Part shown: piece after piece, positions 18,607 through 27,300 of the stretch
Numbering within the stretch: position 1 is the stretch's first letter
Layout: every line of letters begins with the position of its first letter
Assembly (NCBI RefSeq): GCF_004135405.1
Contig: NZ_CP035491.1
Coordinates: forward strand, 1 to 64,000
Length of the DNA: 64,000 nt
Direction of reading: 5' to 3'
Source of the DNA: Agromyces protaetiae
GTDB taxonomy: Bacteria > Actinomycetota > Actinomycetes > Actinomycetales > Microbacteriaceae
Notes under the pieces: model-generated
The model's input: the letters and a program-made list of their open reading frames with translations, nothing else
Told to the model about the DNA's origin: nothing
The model's database searches: none
Made by a program: the position numbers and the translations under genes

Positions 18607-18714
18607 ATGACGGCGGAACAGATCATCTGGTCGGTGCTCGCGTTGATCGGGGCGGTGGGCGGCATCGGGCTCGTCGCCGCGCTGTGGTCGCTCATCAAGG
18701 CGCCCAAGCAGTAG
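18607..18714 (+). CDS. 35-residue single-span membrane protein
   Basis: Short ORF from ATG 18607 to TAG 18714: MTAEQIIWSVLALIGAVGG then GIGLVAALWSLIKAPKQ. It has one hydrophobic span of about 23 residues, a short N-terminus and a basic C-terminus. CAGAAT ends exactly 7 nt before the ATG, the same leaderless layout as neighbouring real genes, and codon third positions are G/C-rich. The downstream Nudix start is 13 bp after the stop but has its own -10. Function unknown; a translated small membrane peptide is likely but not proven. Confidence 0.65.
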   Translation: MTAEQIIWSVLALIGAVGGIGLVAALWSLIKAPKQ

Positions 18715-18727
18715 GCAGGATGCTCGC

Positions 18728-19237
18728 ATGCCCGTCGTGAGCGCGGGCCTGCTGCTGTGGCGGCGCGCAGGCGAGGGCGGCGTCGAAGTCTTCCTCGCGC
18801 ACCTCGGCGGCCCCTTCTGGGCGCGCAAGCACGAGGGCGCCTGGTCGATCCCCAAGGGCGAGTACGATCCCGCCGAAGAGGAGGCGTGGGATGCCGCGTG
18901 CCGCGAGTTCTTCGAGGAGATCGGCGTGCCGGCGCCCGGCGACGACCCCGAGGCATCCGAGCTCTCCGAGTCATCCGCCCCGCTCGACCTCGGCGAGTTC
19001 CGGTACTCGTCGGGGAAGCGCGTGCGCGTCTTCGCGGTCGAAGCGCCGGGGTTCGAGGTCGACGCGGTCGCGAGCAACCTGTTCGAGCTCGAGTGGCCGC
19101 CGCGATCGGGGCGGCGGCAGTGGTTCCCCGAGATCGACGACGCGAGGTGGATGCCTCTGGTCGACGCCGTCCCGTCGGTGTCTGTCGGTCAGCGCCCCGC
19201 GCTCGAGGCCCTCGCCGAGTGGACGCGACGCATGTGA
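18728..19237 (+). CDS. Nudix hydrolase (diadenosine polyphosphate hydrolase-like)
   Basis: 169 residues with a complete Nudix box GEYDPAEEEAWDAACREFFEEIG in the GX5EX7REUXEEXGU pattern. The N-terminal SAGLLLWRRAGEGGVEVFLAHLGGPFW and WSIPKG resemble the Ap4A-hydrolase-like group of actinobacteria. CAGGAT ends 6 nt before the ATG (leaderless). It lies just behind the 35-residue membrane peptide gene. Confidence 0.88.
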   Translation: MPVVSAGLLLWRRAGEGGVEVFLAHLGGPFWARKHEGAWSIPKGEYDPAEEEAWDAACREFFEEIGVPAPGDDPEASELSESSAPLDLGEFRYSSGKRVRVFAVEAPGFEVDAVASNLFELEWPPRSGRRQWFPEIDDARWMPLVDAVPSVSVGQRPALEALAEWTRRM

Positions 19238-19311
19238 ACCCGCTATATGAGGCATCCTCAGTTCCTCGATAGGATGCGGCTACGCGTCACCGCCTGATCA
19301 GGGGAGCATCG

Positions 19312-20895
19312 ATGGGCGAGCACCGGCGAGCGACCGCACGCACGATCGTCGCGGCAGGCATCGCCGTCCTTGCGATCTCCGCGGGCACCACTGCGATCCC
19401 GATGCTCCCGGTCTCCCCGGCCTCGGCACAGGCGACCGGGCCGATCTTCGTCGACGAGACCTTCATCGACGCCTCCGCGCCCGACTTCCTCGCGTACGGC
19501 TCGGCGTGCCTCACGGGCGCACCGACCGTCGCAGCGCTCGAACCCGGCGACCACGAGCTGACCGGATGCCCCGTGGAAGGCACCTCCCCCGGCGGCGTCG
19601 GCCCCGTCCCGCCCCGCGGGGACCCGGCGTTCGGGTACCTTCAGCTCACCGACAACGCACTCGATCAGGCGGGCGCCGTGCTGTTCGACTCCGCGATCCC
19701 GTCGACGACCGGCGTCGAGACGACCTTCGAGATCTGGCAGTACGGCAGCACGACCGACTTCCCGGCCGACGGCATCTCGTTCTTCCTCGTCGACGGCGAG
19801 GTCGACCTCGAAGCGCCGGGCGCGTTCGGCGGCAGCCTCGGATACGCGCAGAGCGACGACGGCGGCCCGACGATCAACCCGGGCGTCGCGGGCGGCTATC
19901 TCGGCATCGGGTTCGACACGCTCGGCAACTTCTTCGGCGACTGGGAGCAGCGCGGAAACGGATGCCCGCCCGAGGGGCAGTCCCCCGCGGGTACGGCGAT
20001 CAACCCCGCGGTCGCCGGTCAGCGGGTCACGGTGCGCGGCCCGGGCGACGGCACCACCGGGTACTGCTTCCTCACCTCGACGACGTCGAACTTCACGACG
20101 ACGCCGCCGTGGCCGACGACGCTCCCTGCCCCGCTGCAAGGCGACTTCGCGGGCTTCACGACGATTCCCCCGACACCTGCGAGCGCCGAAGCCGACCTCG
20201 TCTCGTCGCGGCGCACGGTCACGATCGTCATCACCCCCGCTCCCGATCCCGTCGTCACGATCTCGATGGACTTCGAAGACAGCGCCGGCAACGTCGAGGT
20301 ACTGAGCTTTCCCGCCCCGCCCGACGTCCCCGCCACCTACAAGTTCGGCTTCGCAGCATCCACCGGCGACTGGAACAATGTGCACCTGCTGCGCCACGTG
20401 CGCGTGCAGGCGCTCGACCCGCTGCCCGCGCTGTCCCTCGTCAAGCGCGTCGGACTCGACCCGGCGACAGTCGAGGGCGAGGTCGGCAAGCTCGTCCCGT
20501 ACGCGTTCGAGGTGACGAACACGGGCGGCACGTTGCTCGACGGCGTCGTCGTCGACGATCCGAAGATCGGCGTGATCACCTGTCCTGCGACGACCCTGGC
20601 ACCGGGCGAGTCGACGGTCTGCACGGGGCAGTACGCCCTGACGCAGGCCGACCTCGACGCAGGCGAAGTGCTCAACACGGCGATCGCACGCGGCACCGGG
20701 CCGGCGGGCGAGGTCGAGTCGAACCCCTCCGAGGCCCGCGTCGAGATCACGAGGCCGATCCTTGCCGAGAGCGGGTCGGCGCCCGTCGTGCCGCTGGCGC
20801 TCGGGCTCGCGCTGCTCGCCCTCGGCGGGTGGGCGCTCGCGTCGGCCCGAGCACGTCGAGAACAATTCCGAAAAAGTTCCCGAACCCCGGAATGA
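19312..20895 (+). CDS. Secreted L-type lectin-like surface protein with LAESG-TM anchor
   Basis: 527 residues. Signal peptide ends near residue 42 (SPASAQA). Residues about 45-360 look like an L-type lectin/legume-lectin-like jelly roll (FGYLQLTDNALDQAG, FEIWQYG, DGISFFLVDG, GGYLGIGFDTLGNF). About 370-480 is a DUF11-like repeat (LVKRVGLDPATVEGEVG, YAFEVTNTGGT, CTGQYALTQADLDAG). The C-terminus has LAESG (484-488), a hydrophobic span and RARR, close to the LAxTG class E sortase signal but with Ser in place of Thr. So it is probably held on the cell surface and may bind glycans. ATG 19312 has GGGGAG upstream. Stand-alone gene. Confidence 0.8.
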   Translation: MGEHRRATARTIVAAGIAVLAISAGTTAIPMLPVSPASAQATGPIFVDETFIDASAPDFLAYGSACLTGAPTVAALEPGDHELTGCPVEGTSPGGVGPVPPRGDPAFGYLQLTDNALDQAGAVLFDSAIPSTTGVETTFEIWQYGSTTDFPADGISFFLVDGEVDLEAPGAFGGSLGYAQSDDGGPTINPGVAGGYLGIGFDTLGNFFGDWEQRGNGCPPEGQSPAGTAINPAVAGQRVTVRGPGDGTTGYCFLTSTTSNFTTTPPWPTTLPAPLQGDFAGFTTIPPTPASAEADLVSSRRTVTIVITPAPDPVVTISMDFEDSAGNVEVLSFPAPPDVPATYKFGFAASTGDWNNVHLLRHVRVQALDPLPALSLVKRVGLDPATVEGEVGKLVPYAFEVTNTGGTLLDGVVVDDPKIGVITCPATTLAPGESTVCTGQYALTQADLDAGEVLNTAIARGTGPAGEVESNPSEARVEITRPILAESGSAPVVPLALGLALLALGGWALASARARREQFRKSSRTPE

Positions 20896-20902
20896 AGTAG
20901 AA

Positions 20903-20916
20903 AGAACGATCGTTCT
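20903..20916. promoter_or_regulatory. AGAACGATCGTTCT palindrome, TetR-type operator candidate
   Basis: Perfect 14-bp palindrome 44 bp before the hydrolase start and just after the preceding stop. Such GAACGATCGTTC cores are common TetR operators. No regulator gene is adjacent. Confidence 0.55.
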
Positions 20917-20959
20917 ACCCACCAAGCAAGGTCGCAGACCAATCCAAGGAGCAGGAACC

Positions 20960-21800
20960 ATGAACACCGACGACAGCACCGAGAAGGCCCCATCGTCCTC
21001 GTGCACGGACTCTGGATGACCCCAAAGAGCTGGGACACCTGGGCCGAGCGCTTCCGCGCCCGCGGCTACCAGGTCATCGTGCCCGGCTGGCCCGGCATCG
21101 ACGACCGCAGCCCCGAAGACGTCCGCGAGCACCCCGAGTCGCTCAAGGGCATCGGCCTCAAGGAGATCGCCGACCACTACGAGCGCATCATCCGCGCCCT
21201 CCCCCGCAAGCCGATCATCATGGGCCACTCCTTCGGAGGCCTCATCACCCAGATGCTCGCCGACCGCGGCCTCGGCGTCGCCTACGTCGGCGTCGAACCC
21301 GGACAGCCCGCCGGCATCACGACCCTCCCGCTCTCGACCGTCTGGACGAGCACGCCGATCCTCTCGAACCCGTTCGGCAAGAACGGCGCGAAGCCCATTT
21401 CGAAGAGCCACTTCCACTTCACGTTCGGCAACGACCTCCCCGCTCCGAGTCCGACAAGATCTGGAAGGAGCAGGCCGTCAACTCCTACAACCGGGTCTTC
21501 TTCGAGGGCGTCGCGGGCGCGTTCAACGAGAAGGGCGGCGTCTCGCACGTCGACTACGACCGCGCCGACCGCGCGCCGCTGCTCATCATGACCGGGCAGA
21601 TCGACCACGTCGTGCCGCCGGCCATCGGCAAGGCCATCGTCAAGAAGTACGAGCGGACCGGCAGCCCCGCCGTCGTCGAGTACAAGGAATGGCCCGGCCG
21701 CACCCACCGCATCGTCAGCCAGGACGGCTGGGAAGAGGTGGCCGACTACGCCATCGAGTGGGCCGAGACGCACCAGCAGAAGGCCGTCGCCAACGCCTGA
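20960..21800 (+). CDS. Alpha/beta hydrolase, frame broken twice
   Basis: About 280 residues if repaired. Start ATG 20960 with AAGGAG upstream. The frame shifts by -1 at CCCC 20988-20991 (after MNTDDSTEKAP, continuing IVLVHGLWMTPKSW) and again by -1 at 21438-21444 (between FGNDLP and SDKIWKEQAVNSYN). Repaired, it has the oxyanion HGLW, nucleophile elbow GHSFGG, and LIMTGQIDHVVPP with GRTHRI supplying Asp and His. It belongs to a family of actinobacterial hydrolases related to non-haem haloperoxidases; the substrate is unknown. Both breaks need only one base each, so sequence errors are likelier than decay. A TetR-like operator precedes it. Confidence 0.78.
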
Positions 21801-21802
21801 CG

Positions 21803-22501
21803 CTACCCCGCGCTCAGCACCTCGTCGACCCACGCGGGCACGAGCATGCTCGCGAGCCCGTGCCGCACCTCGTCGAAGAGGAGCGACACCTCGCTCTCGA
21901 CGAGGTTGAGTTCGAGGGTCGCCGCCCCGCGTCCCGCGGCCGTGAGCACGAATCCCGCCGCGGGGTAGACGGCCCCGGACGTGCCGATCGCGACGAACCG
22001 GTCGGTCGCGGCGAGCGCGTCGTCGATGAGGTCGAGATCGTACGGCACCTCGCCGAACCACACGACGTCGGGCCGGAGCGCCGCGACCCAGCACTCAGGG
22101 CACGTGTCGTCGTCGGCGAGCGCACGCGACGGCTCGACGACCGAGCGGGCGCCGCAGGCGCGGCAGAGGGCGGTGCCGAGTCGGCCGTGCATGTGGACGA
22201 CGCGCGTCGAGCCCGCGCGTTCGTGCAGGTCGTCGATGTTCTGGGTGACGACGAGGAGGTCGTCGCCGAGGTCCGCTTCGAGGCGCGCGAGCGCCAGGTG
22301 GGCGGCGTTCGGGACGGCGGATGCCACGCCCGCGCGCCGTGCGTCGTAGAACCGCTGCACGAGCCCGGGGTCACGGCGGAACCCCTCGGGCGTCGCGACG
22401 TCTTCGACGCGGTGGCCCTCCCAGAGGCCGCCCGCGTCGCGGAACGTCGGCACGCCGCTCTCGGCGGAGATGCCCGCCCCCGTCAGCACCGTGATGCGCA
22501 C
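21803..22501 (-). CDS. cobB: NAD-dependent protein deacylase, sirtuin family
   Basis: 232 residues. Sirtuin motifs GAGISAESGVPTFRD, TQNIDDLH, catalytic HMHGRL, and the zinc-finger pair CRACGA and CPECW are present, followed by RPDVVWFGEVP and IGTSGAVYPAAGF. The YxxR pair of class III desuccinylases is represented by FYDARR, so deacylation of longer acyls is possible. GTG at 22501 was chosen: GAGAAT ends 6 nt upstream and homology begins at VRITVLTGAG. It is divergent from the PLP enzyme. Confidence 0.92.
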   Translation of the reverse strand: MRITVLTGAGISAESGVPTFRDAGGLWEGHRVEDVATPEGFRRDPGLVQRFYDARRAGVASAVPNAAHLALARLEADLGDDLLVVTQNIDDLHERAGSTRVVHMHGRLGTALCRACGARSVVEPSRALADDDTCPECWVAALRPDVVWFGEVPYDLDLIDDALAATDRFVAIGTSGAVYPAAGFVLTAAGRGAATLELNLVESEVSLLFDEVRHGLASMLVPAWVDEVLSAG

Positions 22502-22526
22502 GCCCCCATTCTCGTACCCTTGACCC

Positions 22527-23621
22527 ATGCCCTCGCACGAACCCGTCGACGCCCCTGCCCTGCACCCCGAGACCCTCGCCGTCACGCTCGGCCGCCCCGC
22601 CCACGAGCCTGGCGCGTCGATGAACGTGCCCGTGCACCTCACGTCGACGTACGTCGCCGACGGCGAGTTCGGGTACGGCCGGTTCGGCAACCCGTCGTGG
22701 ACGGCGTTCGAGCAGACGCTCGCGGCGCTCGAGGGCGGCCCGGATGCCTCGTGCGTCGCCTTCGGCTCGGGAATGGCGGCGATCGCGGCGGTCCTCGACC
22801 TCGTGCCGACGGGCGGCGTCGTCGTGGCCCCGCGTCACTCGTACACGGGCACGGTCTCGCAGCTCGACGACCGGGCCGCGTCGGGGCGCCTCGGCGTGCG
22901 CTACGTCGACATCACCGATACGGCGGCCGTCGTCGCCGCGTGCGAGGGCGCGGCCATGCTGTGGTTCGAGTCGCCGACGAACCCCGCGCTCGAGCTCGCC
23001 GACATCCCCGCCCTCGTCGTGGGCGCGCACGCGCACGGCGCGCTCGTCGCGGTCGACAACACGTTCGCCACGCCACTGCTGCAGCGACCGCTCGAAAACG
23101 GCGCCGACCTCGTCGTGCACTCGGCGACCAAGTACATCTCGGGGCACTCCGACGTCGTGATGGGCGCGGTCGTGGCAGCCGACCCCGCCTTCACCGCGAA
23201 GCTCACCGCGACCCGCACGCTCACGGGCGCGATCCCGTCGGCCCTCGAGACGTTCCTCGCGCTCCGCGGCCTCCGCACGCTCGCGGTGCGGCTCGACCGC
23301 GCGCAGCTCAACGCGCAGGAGCTCGTGCGCCGGCTCGCCGGGCATCCCGCCCTCGAGGAGGTCCGCTACCCGGGCTTCGGCGCGATCGTCTCGATCGTCG
23401 TGCGCGGCGGCGCCGAGCCCGCCGAGCAGCTCGCGGCGTCGACGCGCCTGTGGGTACACGCGACGAGCCTCGGCGGCGTCGAATCGACCCTCGAGCGCCG
23501 TCGCCGGTGGGCGGCAGAGGCGCCGACCATCCCCGAGGGGCTCGTGCGGCTGTCGGTCGGCATCGAGCACGTCGACGACCTCGCCGCCGACCTGCTGCAG
23601 GCGCTCGACGCGCTCCGCTGA
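22527..23621 (+). CDS. Cys/Met metabolism PLP-dependent enzyme (cystathionine gamma-synthase/lyase-like)
   Basis: 364 residues. PLP-anchoring Lys202 in SATKYISGH, the cofactor-stacking FGSGMAAIAAVL, FESPTNP and VDNTFATP, all typical of the Cys/Met metabolism family. It lacks part of the N-terminal extension of many homologues. The start PSHEPVDAPALHPETLAVTLGR is standard for cystathionine gamma-synthases, but synthase, lyase and methionine gamma-lyase cannot be separated here. TACCCT ends 6 nt before ATG (leaderless). Confidence 0.88.
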   Translation: MPSHEPVDAPALHPETLAVTLGRPAHEPGASMNVPVHLTSTYVADGEFGYGRFGNPSWTAFEQTLAALEGGPDASCVAFGSGMAAIAAVLDLVPTGGVVVAPRHSYTGTVSQLDDRAASGRLGVRYVDITDTAAVVAACEGAAMLWFESPTNPALELADIPALVVGAHAHGALVAVDNTFATPLLQRPLENGADLVVHSATKYISGHSDVVMGAVVAADPAFTAKLTATRTLTGAIPSALETFLALRGLRTLAVRLDRAQLNAQELVRRLAGHPALEEVRYPGFGAIVSIVVRGGAEPAEQLAASTRLWVHATSLGGVESTLERRRRWAAEAPTIPEGLVRLSVGIEHVDDLAADLLQALDALR

Positions 23622-23638
23622 GTCTCAGCCCGAGCGCG

Positions 23639-24223
23639 TCAGCCCGCGTGTCCGTCGAAGACGAGCACGGGGATCGACCCGAACGGCGACGTCCTCACCC
23701 TGAGGTCACGTGCGTCGTCGGCGACGAACCCGGCCGCGGCGAGCGCCGCCGCCGTGTCGCGGTCCCAGTGGCAGCCGTGGTCGATGCGCTTCGTGAGGGG
23801 CGTCGCGATCCGCTGCACGAACCGCGTGAAGGTGCCGCGCGGTGCGGCGACGTGGTCGACGAACACGACACGCCCGCCCGGCACGAGCACACGCCTCACT
23901 TCGGCGAGCGCCGCGGGCACATCGGTCACGGAGCACAGCACGTAGGTGCCGACGACGGCGTCGACCGAGGCATCCGGCAGTGGGATGCGCTCGGCGACCG
24001 CGTCGAGCGGCGCCTGCTCGTGCCGCCATTCGCGCGCCCGCGTCGCGAGCTCGGCCCGCCGCGAGGCATCCGGTTCGAGGCCAGTCCATTCGACGTCGGG
24101 ATGCCACGCGCCGAAGTTCTCGCCCTCGCCCGCGCCGATCTCGAGCACGCGCCCGCGCACGCGGCCGAGGAACTCGCGCTCGAGGTCGTCGAGCGCGTCG
24201 TCGTCGATGGGCGATGCCGGCAT
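23639..24223 (-). CDS. Class I SAM-dependent methyltransferase
   Basis: 194 residues. Motif I VLEIGAGEGENF, acidic loop LEPDASRR, motif for adenine contact LPDASVDAVVGTYVLCSV, and VLVPGGRVVFVDHV identify a UbiE/Methyltransf_11-type enzyme. The substrate is unknown; the C-terminal HGCHWDRDTAAALAAAGF is shared with small actinobacterial methyltransferases of unknown role. GGAGGT abuts the start at 24223 more closely than ideal, so the true start might lie a few codons inside. Convergent with the PLP enzyme gene. Confidence 0.85.
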   Translation of the reverse strand: MPASPIDDDALDDLEREFLGRVRGRVLEIGAGEGENFGAWHPDVEWTGLEPDASRRAELATRAREWRHEQAPLDAVAERIPLPDASVDAVVGTYVLCSVTDVPAALAEVRRVLVPGGRVVFVDHVAAPRGTFTRFVQRIATPLTKRIDHGCHWDRDTAAALAAAGFVADDARDLRVRTSPFGSIPVLVFDGHAG

Positions 24224-24296
24224 ACCTCCATGGTGCCACCCCGCCTTCACCCGACGTCCAGCCTTCCTTCGGACGACCCCGCCTAGGCTGGAAGGC

Positions 24297-24893
24297 ATGG
24301 TGATCGCCCTCGTCCGGCACGGACAGACCGACTGGAACTTCGAGTTCCGCATGCAGGGGCGCACCGACATCCCGCTCAACGACGCGGGTCGCGCGCAAGC
24401 GCGCGCCGCGGTGGAGCGGTTCGCGCCCGCCGGGTACGACCTCGTCGTGTCTTCGACGCTCGGGCGTGCCCGTGAGACCGCGTCGATCCTCGCCGAAGGC
24501 CTCGGTGTGCCCCTCGGCGACGCGTACGACGGGCTCGTCGAGCAGGAGTTCGGCGAGGCCGAGGGCCTGCTCGTGAGCGAGTTCCGCGAGCGCTGGCCGC
24601 ACAGCGACATCCCGGGCGCCGAGCCGAACGCCCTCGTGGGCGCGCGCGGCGTCGCCGCCCTCGACGCCATCGCAGCCGAGTACGAAGGCCGGAAGGTGCT
24701 CGCGGTCGCGCACGGCACGCTCATCCGCCGCACGATCTCGGTCGTGACGGGCTACGCCGCCGACGCGTTCCCGCGGCTCGAGAACCTCGCCAGCTCGCGA
24801 CTTGCCCACGAGCACCTCGCGTGGACGGCGCTCACGTTCGGCGACCGCCCGTTCGACCTCGTGCGCGCAGAACTCAACGCGCAAGCGGCCTGA
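24297..24893 (+). CDS. Histidine phosphatase family protein (phosphoglycerate mutase-like)
   Basis: 198 residues. RHG motif LVRHGQTDWNFE with catalytic His, second Arg in STLGRARETA, proton donor Glu in EQEFGEAEG, and AVAHGTLIRR with the second His. This is the layout of broad-specificity histidine phosphatases (PhoE/CobC group), not of the glycolytic mutase. TAGGCT ends 7 nt before the ATG. Single-gene unit. Confidence 0.9.
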   Translation: MVIALVRHGQTDWNFEFRMQGRTDIPLNDAGRAQARAAVERFAPAGYDLVVSSTLGRARETASILAEGLGVPLGDAYDGLVEQEFGEAEGLLVSEFRERWPHSDIPGAEPNALVGARGVAALDAIAAEYEGRKVLAVAHGTLIRRTISVVTGYAADAFPRLENLASSRLAHEHLAWTALTFGDRPFDLVRAELNAQAA

Positions 24894-24921
24894 GCCGCCC
24901 CGCCCTCACGCCGCTCCGCCC

Positions 24922-25506
24922 TCACGCCGCCCCGCCGAGCCCAGCACGGTCGGGCACCTGCATGGGCACGCCCGGCAGCCACTCCTCGACCTCGGGCCAC
25001 GCGCGCCCCGTCGGCAGGCGCCTGAGCAGCCGCGCGAGCGACCCGTCGTCGGCGTCGTCCCACGGGATGACGCGCGACGGAGACGCGCCTGCGACGACGC
25101 CGAGCCACCAGTGCCGCCACGTCGGCGGCAGCGCCTCGGGGTGGATGACGACGTAGTAGTCGGGCACCGCGATGAGTCGCCGGCCGGCCGCCTCGACGGC
25201 GCGCGCGATCTCGAGTTCGAGTACTTCGAGCGTCGCCTGCTCATCGAAGAACTCGACCCACGCGCTCGCGACGTGCGCGAGCGGGTCGTGGTCGTGCACG
25301 AGGTAGGGCGTCGTCGCGCCGGCCGACCAGCGGGCGACGTCGGCGTCCGACGGCAGGGGGCGGCGCGAGGCATCCGCCGGTTCTTGCGCGCCCGCGGGAT
25401 CATGGAAGCTCGCGGCGCGCACGTTTGCGTAGCGGTGCAGCGAACGGATCGCGGTCGGCGCTTCCTCGCCGACGACGACCAGCGTGGTGCTCGTCGATGG
25501 CTCCAT
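24922..25506 (-). CDS. Conserved protein of unknown function
   Basis: 194 residues, not recognised. It is acidic, soluble, without signal peptide or membrane span, rich in Trp in the middle (PPTWRHWWLGVVAG). Features include YLVHDHDPLAHVASAWVEFF and VPDYYVVIHPEALP. TACACT ends 6 nt before the ATG and codon use is like that of its neighbours, so it is a real gene. It lies divergent from the UPF0303 gene. The length and composition resemble lineage-restricted actinobacterial proteins. Confidence 0.65.
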   Translation of the reverse strand: MEPSTSTTLVVVGEEAPTAIRSLHRYANVRAASFHDPAGAQEPADASRRPLPSDADVARWSAGATTPYLVHDHDPLAHVASAWVEFFDEQATLEVLELEIARAVEAAGRRLIAVPDYYVVIHPEALPPTWRHWWLGVVAGASPSRVIPWDDADDGSLARLLRRLPTGRAWPEVEEWLPGVPMQVPDRAGLGGAA

Positions 25507-25540
25507 TTCCGCAGTGTACGCCGAGAGTTAGGCTCGACCC

Positions 25541-26026
25541 ATGAGCGACCTCCCCGTCTTCACGCTGAACGACCTCCTCTCCGAGCCGAGCTTCGTGCTC
25601 GACGACTTCACGAACGACGACGCCGTCGAACTCGGCCTCGTCGCGGTCGACGTGATCCGCGAGCGCGGCGCGAACCTCGCCGTCCGCATCCTGCGGGGCG
25701 ACGACGAGGTGTTCCTCGCGAAACTCGGCTCGACGGGTCCCGGCAACGACCCGTGGCTCGCGGGCAAGGCCGCGACCGCCGCGCGGTTCAAGGAGCCCTC
25801 GCTCCTCGTGCGCCGCCGCCACGAAGACGCCGGCACGCCGTTCGGCGAGCGCCCCGACATCGACCACGACGTGTTCAAGGCGCACGGCGGCGCGGTGCCG
25901 ATCATCGTCGACGACGCCGTCGTCGGCACGATCACGATGTCGGGCGAGCCCGACGTCGTCGACCACGACACGACGGTCGAGGCGATCCACCGGTTCCTGG
26001 CCCGCCGCGAGGCATCCGGAGCCTGA
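25541..26026 (+). CDS. UPF0303/heme-degrading-domain (HbpS/GlcG-like) family protein
   Basis: 161 residues. The pattern DAVELGLVAVDVIRERGANLAVRI, GNDPWLAGKAATAARF and HGGAVPIIV with VGTITMSG matches the UPF0303 branch of the GlcG/HbpS fold. Relatives bind or degrade haem, or act as accessory subunits; function here is not shown. TAGGCT ends 6 nt before the ATG. Single gene between a hypothetical protein and an ABC importer operon. Confidence 0.8.
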   Translation: MSDLPVFTLNDLLSEPSFVLDDFTNDDAVELGLVAVDVIRERGANLAVRILRGDDEVFLAKLGSTGPGNDPWLAGKAATAARFKEPSLLVRRRHEDAGTPFGERPDIDHDVFKAHGGAVPIIVDDAVVGTITMSGEPDVVDHDTTVEAIHRFLARREASGA

Positions 26027-26180
26027 CCTCCGCGGGCTCCGCGTGCGTCGCTTGCGATTCACCGTGCGTCCACCGTCCGACCCCCTGGCGGTCGCCGAGG
26101 CTCTTTAGCGTGCCGAGCGTTCGCCGGTTCCCACGTCCGCTCCCCTGTCTGCGGTCGGCCGTGCGGACCACGGAGGACTC

Positions 26181-27299
26181 GTGTCGAACCGCAAACTCAT
26201 CCTCGCCGCGACGGGACTCGTCGCGGCCGCAGCGCTCGGACTCTCGGGCTGTGCGACGTCGGGCGAAGCCGCGTCGGACACCGACGCCGCCTCGGCCACC
26301 AGCCTCGCCGACTTCGGCGACCTCGCGGCCCTCGAGGCGGCCGCCAAGGCCGAGGGCAAGCTCAACGTCATCGCGCTCCCGCGCGACTGGGCGAACTACG
26401 GCGAGATCCTCGACCTGTTCGCGTCGAAGTACCCCGAGATCACGATCGAGGAGCAGTCGCCCGACGTGTCGAGCGCCGACGAGATCGCCGCCGCGAAGAC
26501 GAACGAGGGCCTCGATACGGCGCCCGACGTGTTCGACATCGGCCTCACGGTCGCGCTGCAGAACACCGACGTGTTCGCGCCGTACCAGGTCGCGACGTGG
26601 GACGACATCCCCGACGCCCTCAAGGAGCCGAGCGGCCTCTTCGTCGGCGACTACGGCGGGTACATGTCGATCGGCTACGACTCGTCGAAGTTCGACGCGC
26701 CGAAGACCCTCGACGACCTCCTCGGCGCCGACTACAAGGGCTCGGTCGCGATCAACGGCGACCCGACGCAGGCGGGCGCGGCGTTCGCCGCCGTCGGCCT
26801 CGCGACGGTGCAGTCGGGCGGCGACCTCGACGACTTCCAGCCCGGCATCGACTTCTTCGGCGAGCTCCAGAAGGCGGGCAACCTGCTGAAGGTGGATGTC
26901 ACGACCGCGACGGTCGCGTCGGGCGAGACCCCCGTCGTCTTCGACTGGGATTACCTGAACGCCGCCCACGTCGCCGACAACAAGAACTGGAAGACGGTCA
27001 TCCTTCCGGGCACGGGCTACGCGGGCTACTACAACCAGGCCATCAACGCCGACGCGCCGCACCCGGCCGCCGCGCGGCTCTGGCAGGAGTTCCTCTACAG
27101 CGACGAGGTGCAGAATCTGTGGCTGAAGGGCGGCGCCCGCCCCGTGCGCGCCGACGCGATGGAAGCCGCCGGCACGATCGACGCGAAGCTGTTCGCGGCG
27201 CTCCCGGCCTCGCCCGACGACACCGTCGTGCCGACCGAGGCGCAGTCGACGGCCGCGGGCGACCTGCTCGGCAAGGAATGGGCTGCGGCGGTCGAGTAA
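26181..27299 (+). CDS. ABC transporter substrate-binding lipoprotein (PotD/AfuA-like)
   Basis: 372 residues, GTG start with GGAGGA 5 nt upstream. Signal peptide and lipobox ALGLSGC, then a type II binding-protein fold: KLNVIALPRDWANYGEI, PDVFDIGLTVALQNTD, GGYMSIGYDSSKF, FDWDYLNAAHV. Relatives carry spermidine/putrescine, ferric ions or phosphonates; the absence of a clear acidic amine pocket or Tyr pair in the visible motifs leaves the substrate open. Probable -10 TAGCGT near 26108. First gene of a four-gene operon. Confidence 0.87.
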   Translation: MSNRKLILAATGLVAAAALGLSGCATSGEAASDTDAASATSLADFGDLAALEAAAKAEGKLNVIALPRDWANYGEILDLFASKYPEITIEEQSPDVSSADEIAAAKTNEGLDTAPDVFDIGLTVALQNTDVFAPYQVATWDDIPDALKEPSGLFVGDYGGYMSIGYDSSKFDAPKTLDDLLGADYKGSVAINGDPTQAGAAFAAVGLATVQSGGDLDDFQPGIDFFGELQKAGNLLKVDVTTATVASGETPVVFDWDYLNAAHVADNKNWKTVILPGTGYAGYYNQAINADAPHPAAARLWQEFLYSDEVQNLWLKGGARPVRADAMEAAGTIDAKLFAALPASPDDTVVPTEAQSTAAGDLLGKEWAAAVE

Positions 27300-27300
27300 G

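Noticed and set aside
24223-24884. Long minus-strand frames continuing upstream of the methyltransferase
   Set aside because: They run antisense through the histidine phosphatase gene and lack any domain beyond residue 194 of the methyltransferase.
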